From assembly GCA_963556495.2 (NCBI GenBank), contig OY747712.1:52207069-52271068 (forward strand): a DNA stretch of 64,000 bases, given 5' to 3'. This stretch comes from Valencia hispanica (lineage: Eukaryota; Chordata; Actinopteri; Cyprinodontiformes; Valenciidae). Positions 10,301 through 23,791 of the stretch are shown piece by piece. How positions within the stretch are numbered: the stretch's first letter is position 1; the number at the start of each line of letters is the position of its first letter. A model generated the notes under the pieces. The model worked only from the letters and a program-made list of their open reading frames with translations. It had not been told where the DNA came from and made no database searches. The translations under genes and the position numbers were made by a program.

Positions 10301-13300
10301 TTGTCAGCATAATAGAAAGTTACGGAGACCCTAAGGGGACATGGGCAAAGAAATAAAAGTTGGCTTCTTGTGTGCACCACGTACTAACTCGTGTGCAACA
10401 GATGTGTAAACATTAGTTAAATTGCACCCGATGTTCTCTTTTACGCATAGGCGCCATTTTAGCCGGCAACATGTCCCAGGCTAAAATAACACATTCAAAA
10501 AGAGTGGAGTATCAACAGGTGACTGATTAACTGGTATCTCTTTAATCAAAGGTGTTCTAAACATGCAGCGTTATTTGCTCCATGCATGCATACATACACA
10601 AACGGCGCAGGCCAGTGCAGGCAGTATAACATTATTATAATTAAATGTTTCTTTTTGAAAGTGGATGCATCAGTAAACAGGACAAATTTGAATAGGCCTA
10701 TTGGACTTCATGACCTTCAGATGCTTCAAATCCGCATAAAAATAAAAATTGTTTCACCAATAAGTTTTTCCCTGCATGGCCCATTTAAGGTTCATTCATC
10801 TTTCTCAGATATACAGTCGTGGCCAAAAGTTTTGAGAATGACACAAATATTAGTTTTCACAAAGTTTGCTGCAAAATTACTTTTAGATCTTTGTTTCAGT
10901 TGTTTCTGTGATGTACTGAAATATAATTACAAGCACTTTATACGTTTCAAAGGCTTTTATTGACAATTACATGACATTTATACAAAGAGTCAGTATTTGC
11001 AGTGTTGGCCCTTCTTTTTCAGGACCTCTGCAATTTGACTGGGCATGCTCTCAATCAACTTCTGGGCCAAATCCTGACTGATAGCAACCCATTCTTTCAT
11101 AATCACTTCTTGGAGTTTGTCAGAATTAGTGGGTTTTTGTTTGTCCACCCGCCTCTTGAGGACTGACCACAAGTTCTCAATGGGATTAAGATCTGGGGAG
11201 TTTCCAGGCCATGGACCCACAATTTCAACATTTTGGTCCCCGAGCCACTTAGTAATCACTTCTGCCTTATGGCACGGTGCTCCATCGTGCTGGAAAATGC
11301 ATTGTTCTTCACCAAACTGTTGTTGGATTGTTGGAAGAAGTTGCTGTTGGAGCGTGTTTTGGTACAATTCTTTATTCATGGCTGTGTTTTTGGGCAAAAT
11401 TGTAAGTGAGCCCACTCCCTTGAATGAGAAGCAAGCCCACACATGAATGGTCTCAGGATGCTTTACTGTTGGCATGACACAGGACTGATGGTAGCGCTCA
11501 CCTTTTCTTCTCCGGACAAGCCGTTTTCCAGATGCCCCAAACAATCGGAAAGAGGCTTCATCAGAGAATATCACTTTGCCCCAGTCCTCAGCAGACCATT
11601 GACCATACTTTCTGCAGAAGATCAATCTGTCCCTTATGTTTTTTTTGGAGAGAAGTGGCTTCTTTGCTGCCCTTCTTGACACCACGCCGTCTTCCAAAAG
11701 TTTTCACCTCACTGTGCGTGCAGATGTGCTCACACCTGCCTGCTGCCACATAAGAATTGAACCTCTTTCCTTGAAGTTCTTGATAATCCTATAAATTGTT
11801 GATTTAGGTGCAAATTTAGTAGCCACAATATCCTTGCCTGTGAAGCCATTTTTATGCAACGCAATGATGGCTGCACGCGTTTCTTTGCAGGTCACCATGG
11901 TTAACAAAGAAAGAACAATGATTTCAAGCATCACCCTCCTTTTAACATGTCAAGTCTGCCATTCTAACCCAATCAGCCTGACATAATGATCTCCAGCCTT
12001 GTGCTCGTCAACATTCTCACCTGAGGGGCTGTTTACACGACAACGTTGCCGTTTTTGTTTGAATACGCGGGTGAAAACGCACTGCGTTTACACGACAGGG
12101 CGCGCGATGGAAAACGATGTAGTACATATGCCCGGCCTTTAGATGGCAGTGTGCCCCGTGTATGCAGTTTTCCAAGGTTTCCCCCTCACAACCCGTAAAA
12201 TAAACATTTCATGATACCCAACAATGGCGGTCTTCTTGTAGTTCTCCGCTCAAATAAAGGCATATTGATTATTTGACGCACGTACTGTATGCGACCAAAT
12301 GACTTCAGAAGCTGCATCAGCAGTAACCGCATACCTGGATCCGCCATTGTTGTTGTTTTTCTGTAGAAAGGCGGAGTGCGCAAGTGCAACATGTCCGTAG
12401 GCAGCTGGCAGTGACATCATCATTTTCAAAAGTCTCCGGCATGCGTTTACACGACAACGAATCCCTCAGCGTTTTCAAAACTCTCCACTCTGGAAGCAGT
12501 TTCCCAAAAGCTGCGTTTTGGCCCCCCGTTTTCCCGTTGTCGTGTAAACGAGAGGCCGAATCGGAGAGAAAAACCTCTGTTTTGCTGAAAAACGTTATCG
12601 TGTAAACAGCCCCTGAATTAACAAGACAATTACTGAAATGATCTCAGCAGGTCCTTTAATGACAGCAATGAAATGCAGTGGAATTTTCATGGCAAAGAAG
12701 GACTATACAATTCATCTGATCACTGTTCATAACATTCTGGAGTATATGCAAATTGCTATTATAAAAACTTAAGCAGCAATTTTTCCAATTTCCAATATTT
12801 ATGTAATTCTCAAAACTTTTGGCCACGACTGTAGTGTAAATAAAAAAAACAACTGCAATAAAAGTAAATATAACATTAAACTCAACTTGGAGTTTCTCTG
12901 CACAGAACGGCCAAGGTTGCCAAGGAAACCCATTTGATTTGTTGCGCTTTCTTATTCTCGGGCAAGCGTCTCCTCACTTCAAGGGATTTTTTCGTCTTTG
13001 TAGTTCCAAATTCAAGACTACGATCTGTCGTGAACACACAGACTACAGTGTAAGCAGTCTGGTCTCATCCGAGCACCGGGTCGTAGATTGTGAGAATACT
13101 ATTAACATAGCCAGCATTGATTCTTCTTAGCCAACAGCCTGCTGGCTTTCAGTGCAGTTTGAAAATCTAGACAAAAACAGTCTGGCTTTCAACTTTTATT
13201 GATTGAATCAAGATATTTTAAAGCCATTTTACCCATGTCCCCTTAGGGGCTCCGTAGAAAGTTAAAATCAAGCGTCAATGAAAGAACACCTTTGCCAGAA

Positions 13301-16300
13301 GAAAAATTCACTTTTGGAATAATCCAACCAGGGTCCAGAGGACAAAATATGACTGAAAATCTGCGGATTTACTAAAGGAAGGGTGAGGAAAAAGATCAAT
13401 GGAGGTAGAGTGCCTAAATATCCTCCAGGTGCAGGATATTGTTAGACTCCTACTAAGAAAGGCTGCAAGCTGAAATTCAATTTCAATTCAATTCAGTTTA
13501 TTTATATAGCGCCAATTCACAACAGATGTCATCTCAAGGCACTTAACAAGAAGTCATTTCAATACATTTATACAGACATTCCAATCAGTTAAAAAGTTTC
13601 CTATTTAAGGAATCCCAGCAGAGTGCGTCAGTCATTGGAGTGAGGTTGTGCAGACTTTCCAACCACAGCAATCCTTCAGCAATGCCTCATACTGAGCAAG
13701 CATGTAGCGACAGTGGAGAGGAAAAACTCCCCTTTAACAGGAAGAAACCTCCAACAGAACCAGGCTTAGTAGGAGCGGCCATCTGCCACGACCGTCTGGG
13801 GGTTTGAGAAGACAGAGCAGAAAGATCTGATATAAGAGAACTTTCTATGTTACAGAAAGTAAAAAGTTCATAACAGGACACAGTGGATGTTCAGTTACTG
13901 GGAGGATCATCCCAGTCGATGCCCCCCGTCCAACAGGGCATTGCAGCCAAGCAGGATACTAGACCAGGTATATCTTCTATTGAGAGAAAAACACTGAGAG
14001 AAAACAAAGTTAACAGTCGAAATAACAGAATTTACTGTAATACAACTGGAGAGTCGTAGGAGAAAAGGAAGTAGCAGAGTGAAGAAAATTGGTAAGTCTG
14101 TCCTCCAGCAGTCTAAGCCTATAGCAGCATAACTACAGAGATAGCTCAGGATGACCTAAGCCACTCTAACTATAAGCTTTATCAAAAAGGAAAGTTTTAA
14201 GCCTGACCTTAAAAGTAAACAGAGTGTCTGCCTCACGGACTAAAGCTGGGAGCTGGTTCCACAGGAGAGGAGCCTGATAACTAAAAGATCTGCCTCCCAT
14301 TCTACTTTTAGAAATCCTAGGAACTACAAGTAAACCTGCAGTCTGAGAGCGAAGTGCTCTGTTAGGAAGATATGGAACAATTAGATCTCTGATGTATGAT
14401 GGAGCTTGATTATTAGGGCTTTGTATGTAAGAAGAAGGATCTTAAATTCTATTCTGGATTTAACAGGGAGCCAATGAAGGGAAGCTAAAATTTTACTGGC
14501 ACATTTAGAATTCAAGAGCATCCATGTTTTTATGTCTTCCAGACATGCTTGTAATCTACCTAACTGACTGGGTTCATCAGGATTTATGGATAAATATAGT
14601 TGTGTATCATCTGCATAGCTGTGGAAATGTATCCCATGCTGTCTAATGATTCTACCAATTGGGAGCATGTATATGGTGAACAGAATTGGTCCAAGCACAG
14701 AACCCTGTGGAACTCCACAAGTAACCCTTGAGAGTGAAGAATATTTATCATTTAGATGAACAAACTGGAATCTATCAGACAAATATGATTTAAACCAGCC
14801 TAGTGCTGTTCCTTTGATCCCTGCAACATGTTCAAGCCTTTCTAAGAGAATATTATGATCGACTGTGTCAAAAGCAGCACTGAGATCTAACAAAACCAGA
14901 ACAGACAAGTCCATTATCTGAGGCCATGAGAATGTCATTAGTAACCTTCACCAGTGCTGTTTCAGTGCTATGATGAGCTCTAAAACCTGACTGAAACTCT
15001 TCAAACAGGTCGTTACAGTTCAGATGCTCACAGACTTGATTAGCAACTATTTTCTCAAGGATTTTGGATAAGAAAGGAAGGTTAGCTATAGGTCTGTAAT
15101 TCACTAAGTCATCTTGATCAAGGGAAGGTTTCTTGAGTAAAGGCTTAATTACAGCTATTTTAAATTCCTGTGGTACGTATCCGTTTACTAAAGGATAGAT
15201 TCATCATATCCAAAATGGGGCCAGGAACCAAATGGAACACTTCTTTAAATAATTTGGTTGGGATTGGGTCCAACATACAAGTTGAAGGTTTAGATGAGGC
15301 TAATATTTCTGATAATTCCAAAAGCTCGACTGAATCAAAACAGCCTAAGCACAACTGAGGTTATACAGTTCTTTCTGATACTGCCTCATTTACTGAGGAA
15401 GAAGTAATCATGTTTGGGAGGATGCCAATGATTTTATTTTTAATAAAATTAATTTTATTTATGAAGAATCCCATAAAATCATCACTGCTAAGAGCTGGGG
15501 GAATAGTTGGCTCAACAGAGCTATGACTCTATGTAAGTTTGGCAACTGTACTAAAAAGAAACCTAGGATTGTTTTTATTCGCCTCTAATAATGATGAAAA
15601 ATATGCTGTTCTAGCTTGTCGAAGGGTCTTTTTATACAGCAGTAGACTGTTATTCCAGGTTAAATAGGAATCCTCTAGGTGTGTAGAGCGCCATTTTCTC
15701 TCCAACTTCCTAGTATTCTGCTTTAAAGTACGCAACTCTGCGTTAAACCAAGGAGTCAGCCTCCTATGGCTAGCCACTTTCTTTTTTAAGGAGGTTTACA
15801 CTATCTAATGCCAAACGCAATGAGGACGTAACGCTGTGAACCAGACCATCAATTTCTGAAGGGTTAGAGATACAGTGGATGGCAGCAATTCTGTTACCCT
15901 GAGACACTGAGGAAAGTAAGAATGGAACAGATTCTTTAAAAATTGTTACAGCATTGTCTGATAAAGCTCTACTATAATGAAATTTTCTTTCATTTTTAAG
16001 ATGGTCAGTTAAAGTAAATTCAAAAGTTATTAAGAAGTGGTCAGACAGGACCAGGTTATGTGGGTGGACTGTTATTTCCTCACACTCAATACCGTATGTC
16101 AGTACAAGGTCCAAAGTGTGTTTGCCCGAGTGGGTCGATCCCTGTACTTTTTGAGTAAAGTCAATTGAGTCTAAAATAGCATTAAAGGCTGCATTTAGGC
16201 TATCACTTTCAGTATCCACATGAATATTGAAGTCCCCCACTATAATAACCCTATCAGTATTTAATACTAAATCGGATAAGAAATGTGAATTCTGATCCAA

Positions 16301-19300
16301 GAATTGAGTTTAAGGGCCTGGTGGACGATACAAAACCACAAACAAAAATGGTCTTAATGTTTTGCAACTTGGATGAGGAAAATTAAGGGTTAGATGTTCA
16401 AAAGAACTGTAGCTATCAATTGGTTTGGGACTAATTAGTAAATCAGAACGGAAAATGGTTGCAACTCCTCCCCCTCGCCCAGTATTTCTAGGAATGTGAA
16501 AATTTAAATGACTGGAAGGAGTTGACTCATTTATACTGACATAATCCTCCTGCTGCAACCAGGTTTCTGTGAGACAAAGGAAATCAATGTGATTATCACA
16601 AATCAAGTCATTTACTAACAAAGTCTTTGAGGAGAGAGATCTTATGTTTAATAAACCACATTTAATAGATTTATTTTTCTGTTCAGTCAAAGTTGTATTT
16701 ATTTTTATGAGATTTCCATAATTTGCTTTTGTTGGCTTAACTTTTAATCCATTTAATTTTGGCCATGGGCAAGATACTGTTTCTATAGGGTAATGGGTGG
16801 GTAACAGTTCAGAAGCAGCAGACAGGTGGGTTAAACAAGGACTCTGCTTCCTGGTCTGGACCCTGGGTTGTCAGTGTTTTGGAGGACTAATAAATTCGGC
16901 CATATTCCTAGAAAGAAGAGCTGCTCTATCCAAAGTGGGATGGATGCCGTCTCTCCGGATCAGACCAGGTTTTCCCCAAAATGTTCTCCAGTTATCAATG
17001 TAGTCCACATCGTTTGCAGGACACCACCCAGACAACCATTGATGGAATGACAGCATGCAGCTAAACATGTTGTCACTGGTCCGATCAGGCAGGGGACCAG
17101 AAAATAGTCGGACATTGTTTTGGCAAACTTACACACCGAAGCAACACTAATTTTAGTGACCTCCGATTGGCGTAACCGGGTGTCATTACCGCCAGCGTGA
17201 ATAACAATCTTACGGTATTTACGCTTATCTTTAGCCGGCAGTTTCAGGTAGGATTTGATGTCGCCCATTCTGGCCCCTGGCAAACATTTGACTATGGTCA
17301 ATGGTGTCTCTAATGCCACGTTTCTGACTATGGAGCTGCCAATTACCAGGGTCGGCTTCTCAGCGGGTGTGTCACTGAGCGGGGAAAATCTGTTAGAAAC
17401 GTGGACCGGTTGGTGGTGGCCCGAGGGCTGGGTCCTAGAACTATGGTTCCTACGTACAGTCACCCAACCAGCCTGAGGTCCCGGCTGCGCGGGCTCTACC
17501 GGAGGACAGCTAGGGGGTTCTATCCTTGTTGGCTCCGCACTGGCTAATGGGCTTCGGCTATCTGCTGGTTTTTCCAACAGCGCGGAGCCGTGCTTCTAAT
17601 TCTGATACCCTCGCCTCCAAAGCTACAAAAATATTACATTTATTACAGTTACCATTATCACTAAAGGAGGCAGGGAAGTAACTAAACATCTGACAGAGAG
17701 AGCAAGAGAGAAGAGAAGGTTTAGACCCAGGAGAGAGAAGAGTAGCCATAGCCGCAATGAAGCTAAGCTAACTGAGCTAGCGAGACCGTACCACCCCAAG
17801 AAAAGCTGTGTGAAACACAAGGAGTTTCCAAAACGGAAGTACACCACCACAAAACAATATATTAAAAGGAGCCAAAACTGGTACTGTAATCACTTTTAAA
17901 TTACTGTAGAGCGATGTATCCCTCCCGACTCGAGGTTGCCAGATAGGCTGCAGGAACGTATGCTGCTACAAGGAGCTTCCAATGGCAAGTGATGAATCCT
18001 ACACAGTAAGTTTTTGTTTCTGTTAATTATGTTTAATTATAATGACAGATAAACAGGCTCTGATAATGCATTGCTGTTAGCAATGACGACTCGCCGTTTT
18101 TATTTCCCAAACAATTCCTTACCTTTTCAATATGATGACCCTCCTCCTCCATATGCACTAACGTAACGTTACATTGCACGAACATGCATAACTTTGTTCG
18201 ACTGTCGCGAATATTTGAAATGTCCATAAACATTAAGTGCAAGTTAGCCAAACATAGATGAATCTTACCTGTCCATGAGAAAATTAGCAATGTTCGCGTC
18301 TGTCTTCAAATTCTTCTCCGTTTTCAGCAGTCTCCATCTTGCAAAGGCATCTTCTATACAAATCCTTGTTTTATTTCTGACTTTGTCCTGACGTATTTCT
18401 GAATGATAAGGTCTTTTAGGTGTTGTAACATTAGACATTTTGTATCCAAAACCCTTTTTTAGCTGCAGCTGCAGTAACTAGAGCAGAGCTGGCAACCCCG
18501 ATGCCGAAACACTACTGACTTCGTGATTGGTAGATAGGCTGAGGGTTGCACTTCAGGGCAAAACACAAGATGACATCAACATCAGTTGAGGGCTGCAACT
18601 TCACTTTTTAAATGACAATATCCTGGCCGTACTACTGTTGTCAGTGATATTAGTATTTGAAATGAACATGATTTCTTAATGTCTAGTAACATATCAGGGC
18701 CATTTTATGATTAATTGAAATACATTTCTTACATACAGCTCCTTTAAATGCCCAACCAGAGAGGACAGGATACTAGATCGCTGTTACAGCGCAATAAGTG
18801 GGGCCTGTAACTCAGTGCTCCGCTTTGCACTCGGGCTTTCCGACCACGCAATGATCTATGTGGTCCCTGCGTACAGACAAAGGCAGAAGCTGTCCAAACC
18901 TGTCGTGAAGGCTATAAAACTGTGGAGCAACAAGGCTGTGGAGGAGCTTCGCACGCGTTTAGAATCTACAGAATGGGACGCAATGAGGGCTGCTTCTGAC
19001 AGCTTGGATGAGTTTACGGACACTGTCACCTCCTATATCCACTTCTGCGAGGACAGCATTGTGCCATCACACACCAGGGTGAGTTATAAAAATGACAAAC
19101 CGTGGTGTAAGCCTGGATTATACTTCTCCGTCAGCAAGATTGCACTCACATGCAGACGTATTGACGGAGACATTTTCCATTTATACTTCTCTGCCAGTGT
19201 GCCGGTGTTGCAAAGCAATTCTCCGCCAGGACATTTATTTGGCGACCTTTTCTTGCAGGTCTGCCTACTATTGTAGTGACGTCTCTAGCAGAGATGGGGA

Positions 19301-22300
19301 CTCAAGTTTGAGACTCCAACTCGAGTGCGACTTAAGCACACACAGTGACTTCAGACTTGACTTGAGACTCGTCCTCGAAAGACTTCAGACTCGACTCTGA
19401 CTCGAGCTGCGGGACTCGTAAACAATGTTTCTTTTTAGGAAACAACTGATGAGCTCGCTGTTATTCCCCTCCCTCCGTTACCTATAACCTGCACACGTCA
19501 GTGTTTCCCACACATAGACGAATCTGTGGTGGTGCGCCACAGATTAAACTCCGACCTCCAAAAATTTAACACCGACCCCAAAAAAAGAAAAAATATCTTT
19601 TCCCTGCTCTCTCTTAGTCTCTCTGTGGTGCTGTTTACACGACAACGTTTTTCAGCAAAACGGAGGTTTTCTCTCCAATTCGGCCTCTCGTTTAAACGAC
19701 AACGGGAAAACGGGGGGACGAAAACGCAGCTTTTGGGAAACGGCTTCCAGAGTGGAGAGTTTTGAAAACGCTGAGGGATTCGTTGTCGTGTAAACGCAAG
19801 CCGGAGACTTTTGAAAACGATGACGTCACTGCCAGCCACCTACGGACATGTTGCACTTGCGCACTTCGCCTTTCTACAGAAAAACAACAACAATGGCGGA
19901 TCCAGGTATGCGGTTACTGCTGATGCAGCTTCTGAAGTTATTTGGTCTATGAGGGCCTAACATTACCTTGTAATGGTCTGTTACAGTTAGGGCGGAGCTA
20001 CTGGCGTCACATAACACAGTCCTTTGATTGGGTGAACTCATAAACACTGCAGTAAGTTTAAACGTCACCCCCGCGACAACTTTACACACCGGCCCTCTGT
20101 TCCGCACAGAACCTTTTATTAAACACAGTGGTCGTATTTGTGTAAAGAAAAAAAACAAAAAGCAAGTAAGACAACCATGAGCTGCTGGATGGACTCCATT
20201 GTTGTCGTTTCTTCCTCTTCTGTGTTTTTCGCGTATCACCCACTTCCTCGTCCCTCCAGTATGACGCCACGCAAGCGTTCGGGTTAAACCCTGCCTGCTC
20301 AAGGAGAGTTCCGTAGGCAGTGGAAACACTCCCATGCAAACTCAGAATTACGCAAAAGCGGACCGGACCGAGCCGCACCGTTCTGCTCAGTGGAAACGAG
20401 GCTTTAGACAATGTGCAAATGAGCGGGCCCCTGTGTTTTTGGACATTTTCAACTCCTCACTGGAGGCGTGTATTGTGCCTGCCTGGTTCAAGACCTCCAC
20501 CATAGCCCCTGTCTTCAAGAAGCCAAGGATCACTGGCTCTGACATCTGTGGTCAAAGGCATCTTCTATACAGTCATTTGAGCGCCTGGTTCTCTCCTACC
20601 TCCTGGCCTCCATCCTGGACCCCGTGCAGTTTGCCTACAGAGCCAACAGGTCTGTAGACGATGCCATCAACATCACTCTACATTTCATCCTGCAGGATCT
20701 GGACTCGCCGGGAACCAAAGGTGTCAAGTAACGAAGTACAAATACAAATACTTTTTTTTTTTTTTTACAACGGTGAAGGAAAATCCGAAAGCCACTTGTC
20801 ATTTTGACAGATTATAATTAACACCCCTGACCATTTGGTGCAGACAAGCGGACATTTTTAGGTTTGAGTTGAAGCGGGGAGTACAAGTAACTGAATCAAT
20901 AAATTTATAATAAGAAGATTCCCATGAAGCCATCTGAGCATCATGTCAGACCGGGAGGCTTTAGAACGTGACCGTTACCGGTGCGGCTGGTTAAAGACGC
21001 GCTTCAAAGAACCCGGTGTTTTGCCATCCAGCCATGCAAAAGGAGCGCATGCTGCGACATTTTCTGCTGCTGAAGCGATATGAAGCTGGGTTCAGAGAGT
21101 CTTTCCGACCTCTGATCACTTGAATCAGAGAAATGTTCCCTGATTTCAAAACTTTGGCTGAAGTGGAGCTTTGAGTTCCAGTCTCCAGTGTGGCAGCGCG
21201 GATTCAGCCTCTAGAACAGTGGTTCCCAACATGAGGTTCGTGAGCCACAAGGGGGTCATTAGAGATTGCAGGTGTCAGCCCAATCTTGTCTGTGCTGAGG
21301 TTGTAGGCTTTTGGTGATACTATATCTATCTATCTATATTTCACACACACAATTGGTCCATAGATAAAAAATAAAAGTATGGAAGAAGTACAATACAATA
21401 AATGACAGCTTACAATAAAATTCATGAAAGAGTAAGATGCCAGTGTTTCCAAAGACCAGACATATATCTGTAGCAGCTTTTCTTAGGACTGGTTAGTGCC
21501 AGTATGATTCCATTATCAGATTTGTCTCCATAGGTGGGAACACCAGAGTTCACAAAAAGCTGACTAGCACTGTGCCATCTTGGGACACGAAGGAGGAGCC
21601 TCATGGCATAATTGTAGGCTACAGAGAGTCTCCGCAGGCTACTGTTCTTATATCGCCACCACAAATGTGCTGTGTACATAGGAGTACAGTAGGATCTAAA
21701 TAAAAAACATTTAACATTAGGTGACCACATGCTAAATTTTCACAGCAACATGTTGGCTTGGGCATATAATTTGCAGCACTGTCTGTACAGATCTCTGTCG
21801 TCACTCATGTCATCAGTTATGATATGGCCCAGATATTTTATTTCTTTACATGTCTTCAGAGGCTGATCACGCAAGTAGAAATCAGGAAAAATTAGTCTCC
21901 TGTCCTCCTTGGTTCAGACAATCATGATATTACTCTTGCTGGAATTGTATTTGATGTCAAAATCATTACCATACTGTGAACACACCTTCAATAATTGCTG
22001 CACTACCAGATCATCGGCATACATTAGGTGGTTGACCGGTGCATATATTAGGTGAGTTTCCCACAAGACAGCCCGTCTCACAAACATTCAACAATTTGGA
22101 CAAATCATCCAAATAGACATTAACAAGGTAAGGAGTCAGAATTCCATATATATACACAGTGGCTTACAAACGTATTCGGCCCCCTTGAACTTTTCCACAT
22201 TTTTTCACATTACAGCCACAAACATGAATCAATTTTATTGGAATTCTACGTGAAAGACCAATACAAAGTGGTGTACACGTGAGAAGTGGAACGAAAATCA

Positions 22301-23742
22301 TACATGATTCCAATTTTTTTTTACAAATAAATAACTGAGAAGTGGGGTGTGCGTAATTATTCAGCCTCCTTTGGTCTGAGTGCAGTCAGTTGCCCATAGA
22401 CATTGCCTGATGAGTGCTAATGACTAAATAGAGTGCACCTGTGTGTAATCTAATGTCAGTACAAATACAGCTGCCCTGTGACGGCCTCAGAGGTTGTCTA
22501 AGAGAATGTTGGGAGCAACACCACCATGAAGTCCAAAGAACACACCAGACAGGTCAGGGATAAAGTTATTGAGAAATTTAAAGCAGGCTTAGGCTACAAA
22601 AAGATTTCCCAAGCCTTCAACATCCCACGGAGCGCTGTTCAAGCCATCATTCAGAAATGGAAGGAGTATGACACAACTATAAACCTACCAATACAAGGCC
22701 GTCCACCAAAACTCACAGGCCGAACAAGGAGAGCGCTGATCAGAAATGCAGCCAAGAGGCCCATGGTGACTCTGGATGAGCTGCAGAGATCTACAGCTCA
22801 GGTGGGGGAATCTGTCCATAGGACAACTATTAGTTTTGCACTGCACGAAGTTGGCCTTTATGGAAGAGTGGCAAGACGAAAAGCCATTGTTAAAAGAAAA
22901 TGATAAGAAGTCCCGTTTGCAGTTTGCCACAAGCCATGTGGGGGACACAGCAAACATGTGGAAGAAGGTGCTCTGGTCAGATGAGATCAAAATGCAAAAC
23001 GCTATGTGTGGCGGAAAACTAACACTGCACATCACTCTGAACACACCATCCCCACTGTCAAATATGGTGGTGGCAGCATCATGCTCTGGGGGTGCTTCTC
23101 TTCAGCAGGGACAGGGAAGCTGGTCAGAGTTGATGGGAAGATGGATGGAGCCAAATACAGGGCAATCTTGGAAGAAAACCTCTTGGAGTCTGCAAAAGAC
23201 TTGAGACTGGGGCGGAGGTTCACCTTCCAGCAGGACAACGACCCTAAACATAAAGCCAGGGCAACAATGGAATGGTTTAAAACAAAACATATCCATGTGT
23301 TAGAATGGCCCAGTCAAAGTCCAGATCTAAATCCAATCGAGAATCTGTGGCAAGATCTGAAAGCTGCTGTTCACAAACGCTGTCCATCTAATCTGACTGA
23401 GCTGGAGCTGTTTAGCAAAGAAGAATGGGCAAGAATTTCAGTCTGTAGATGTGCAAAGCTGGTAGAGACATACCCTAAAAGACTGGCAGCTGGAATTGCA
23501 GCAAAAGGTGGTTCTACAAAGTATTGACTCAGGGGGCTGAATAATTACAAACACCCCACTTTTCAGTTATTTATTTGCAAAAAAATTTTGGAATCATGTA
23601 TGATTTTCGTTCCACTTCTCATGTGTACACCACTTTGTTTTGGTCTTTCACGTGGAATTCCAATTAAATTGATTCATGCTTGTGGCTGTAATGTGACAAA
23701 ATGCGGCAAAGTTCAAGGCGGCCGAATACTTTTGAAAGCCAC

Positions 23743-23791
<49 letters not shown>

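Larger units (their letters stand above)
10814..12831 (-). mobile_element. Tc1-like transposon, near full length
   Basis: Perfect-looking terminal inverted repeats: CAGTCGTGGCCAAAAGTTTT at 10814 and its inverse ending at 12831. TA flanks both sides (10812-10813, 12832-12833), the Tc1/mariner target duplication. The transposase is on the minus strand at 10990-11898. The element is itself interrupted by a MITE at 12025-12613. Without the MITE it is about 1.43 kb, slightly short of typical Tc1 size because of a deletion in the transposase. Confidence 0.9.
10323..13254. mobile_element. TIR DNA element with 10-bp target duplication (MULE-like?)
   Basis: The ends are inverted: CGGAGACCCTAAGGGGACAT at 10323 and ATGTCCCCTTAGGGGCTCCG ending at 13254. 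The sequence TAGAAAGTTA flanks both sides exactly (10313-10322 and 13255-13264). A duplication of 8-10 bp fits Mutator-like or related superfamilies. No transposase of its own was recognised. It is split by the Tc1-like element at 10814-12831. Confidence 0.6.
13475..17861 (-). mobile_element. L2-clade LINE, nearly full length
   Basis: About 4.4 kb on the minus strand: ORF1 (17749-16960), ORF2 endonuclease (16690-15529), RT (15354-14381), C-terminal region and a 3' UTR to 13475. The 3' tail reads 'gcgctatataaataaactgaattgaattg' when oriented, typical of fish L2. The copy is old: it has several stops and frameshifts, and the RT thumb region is largely deleted. It points the same way as HOMER, in whose intron 1 it sits. 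Confidence 0.85.
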
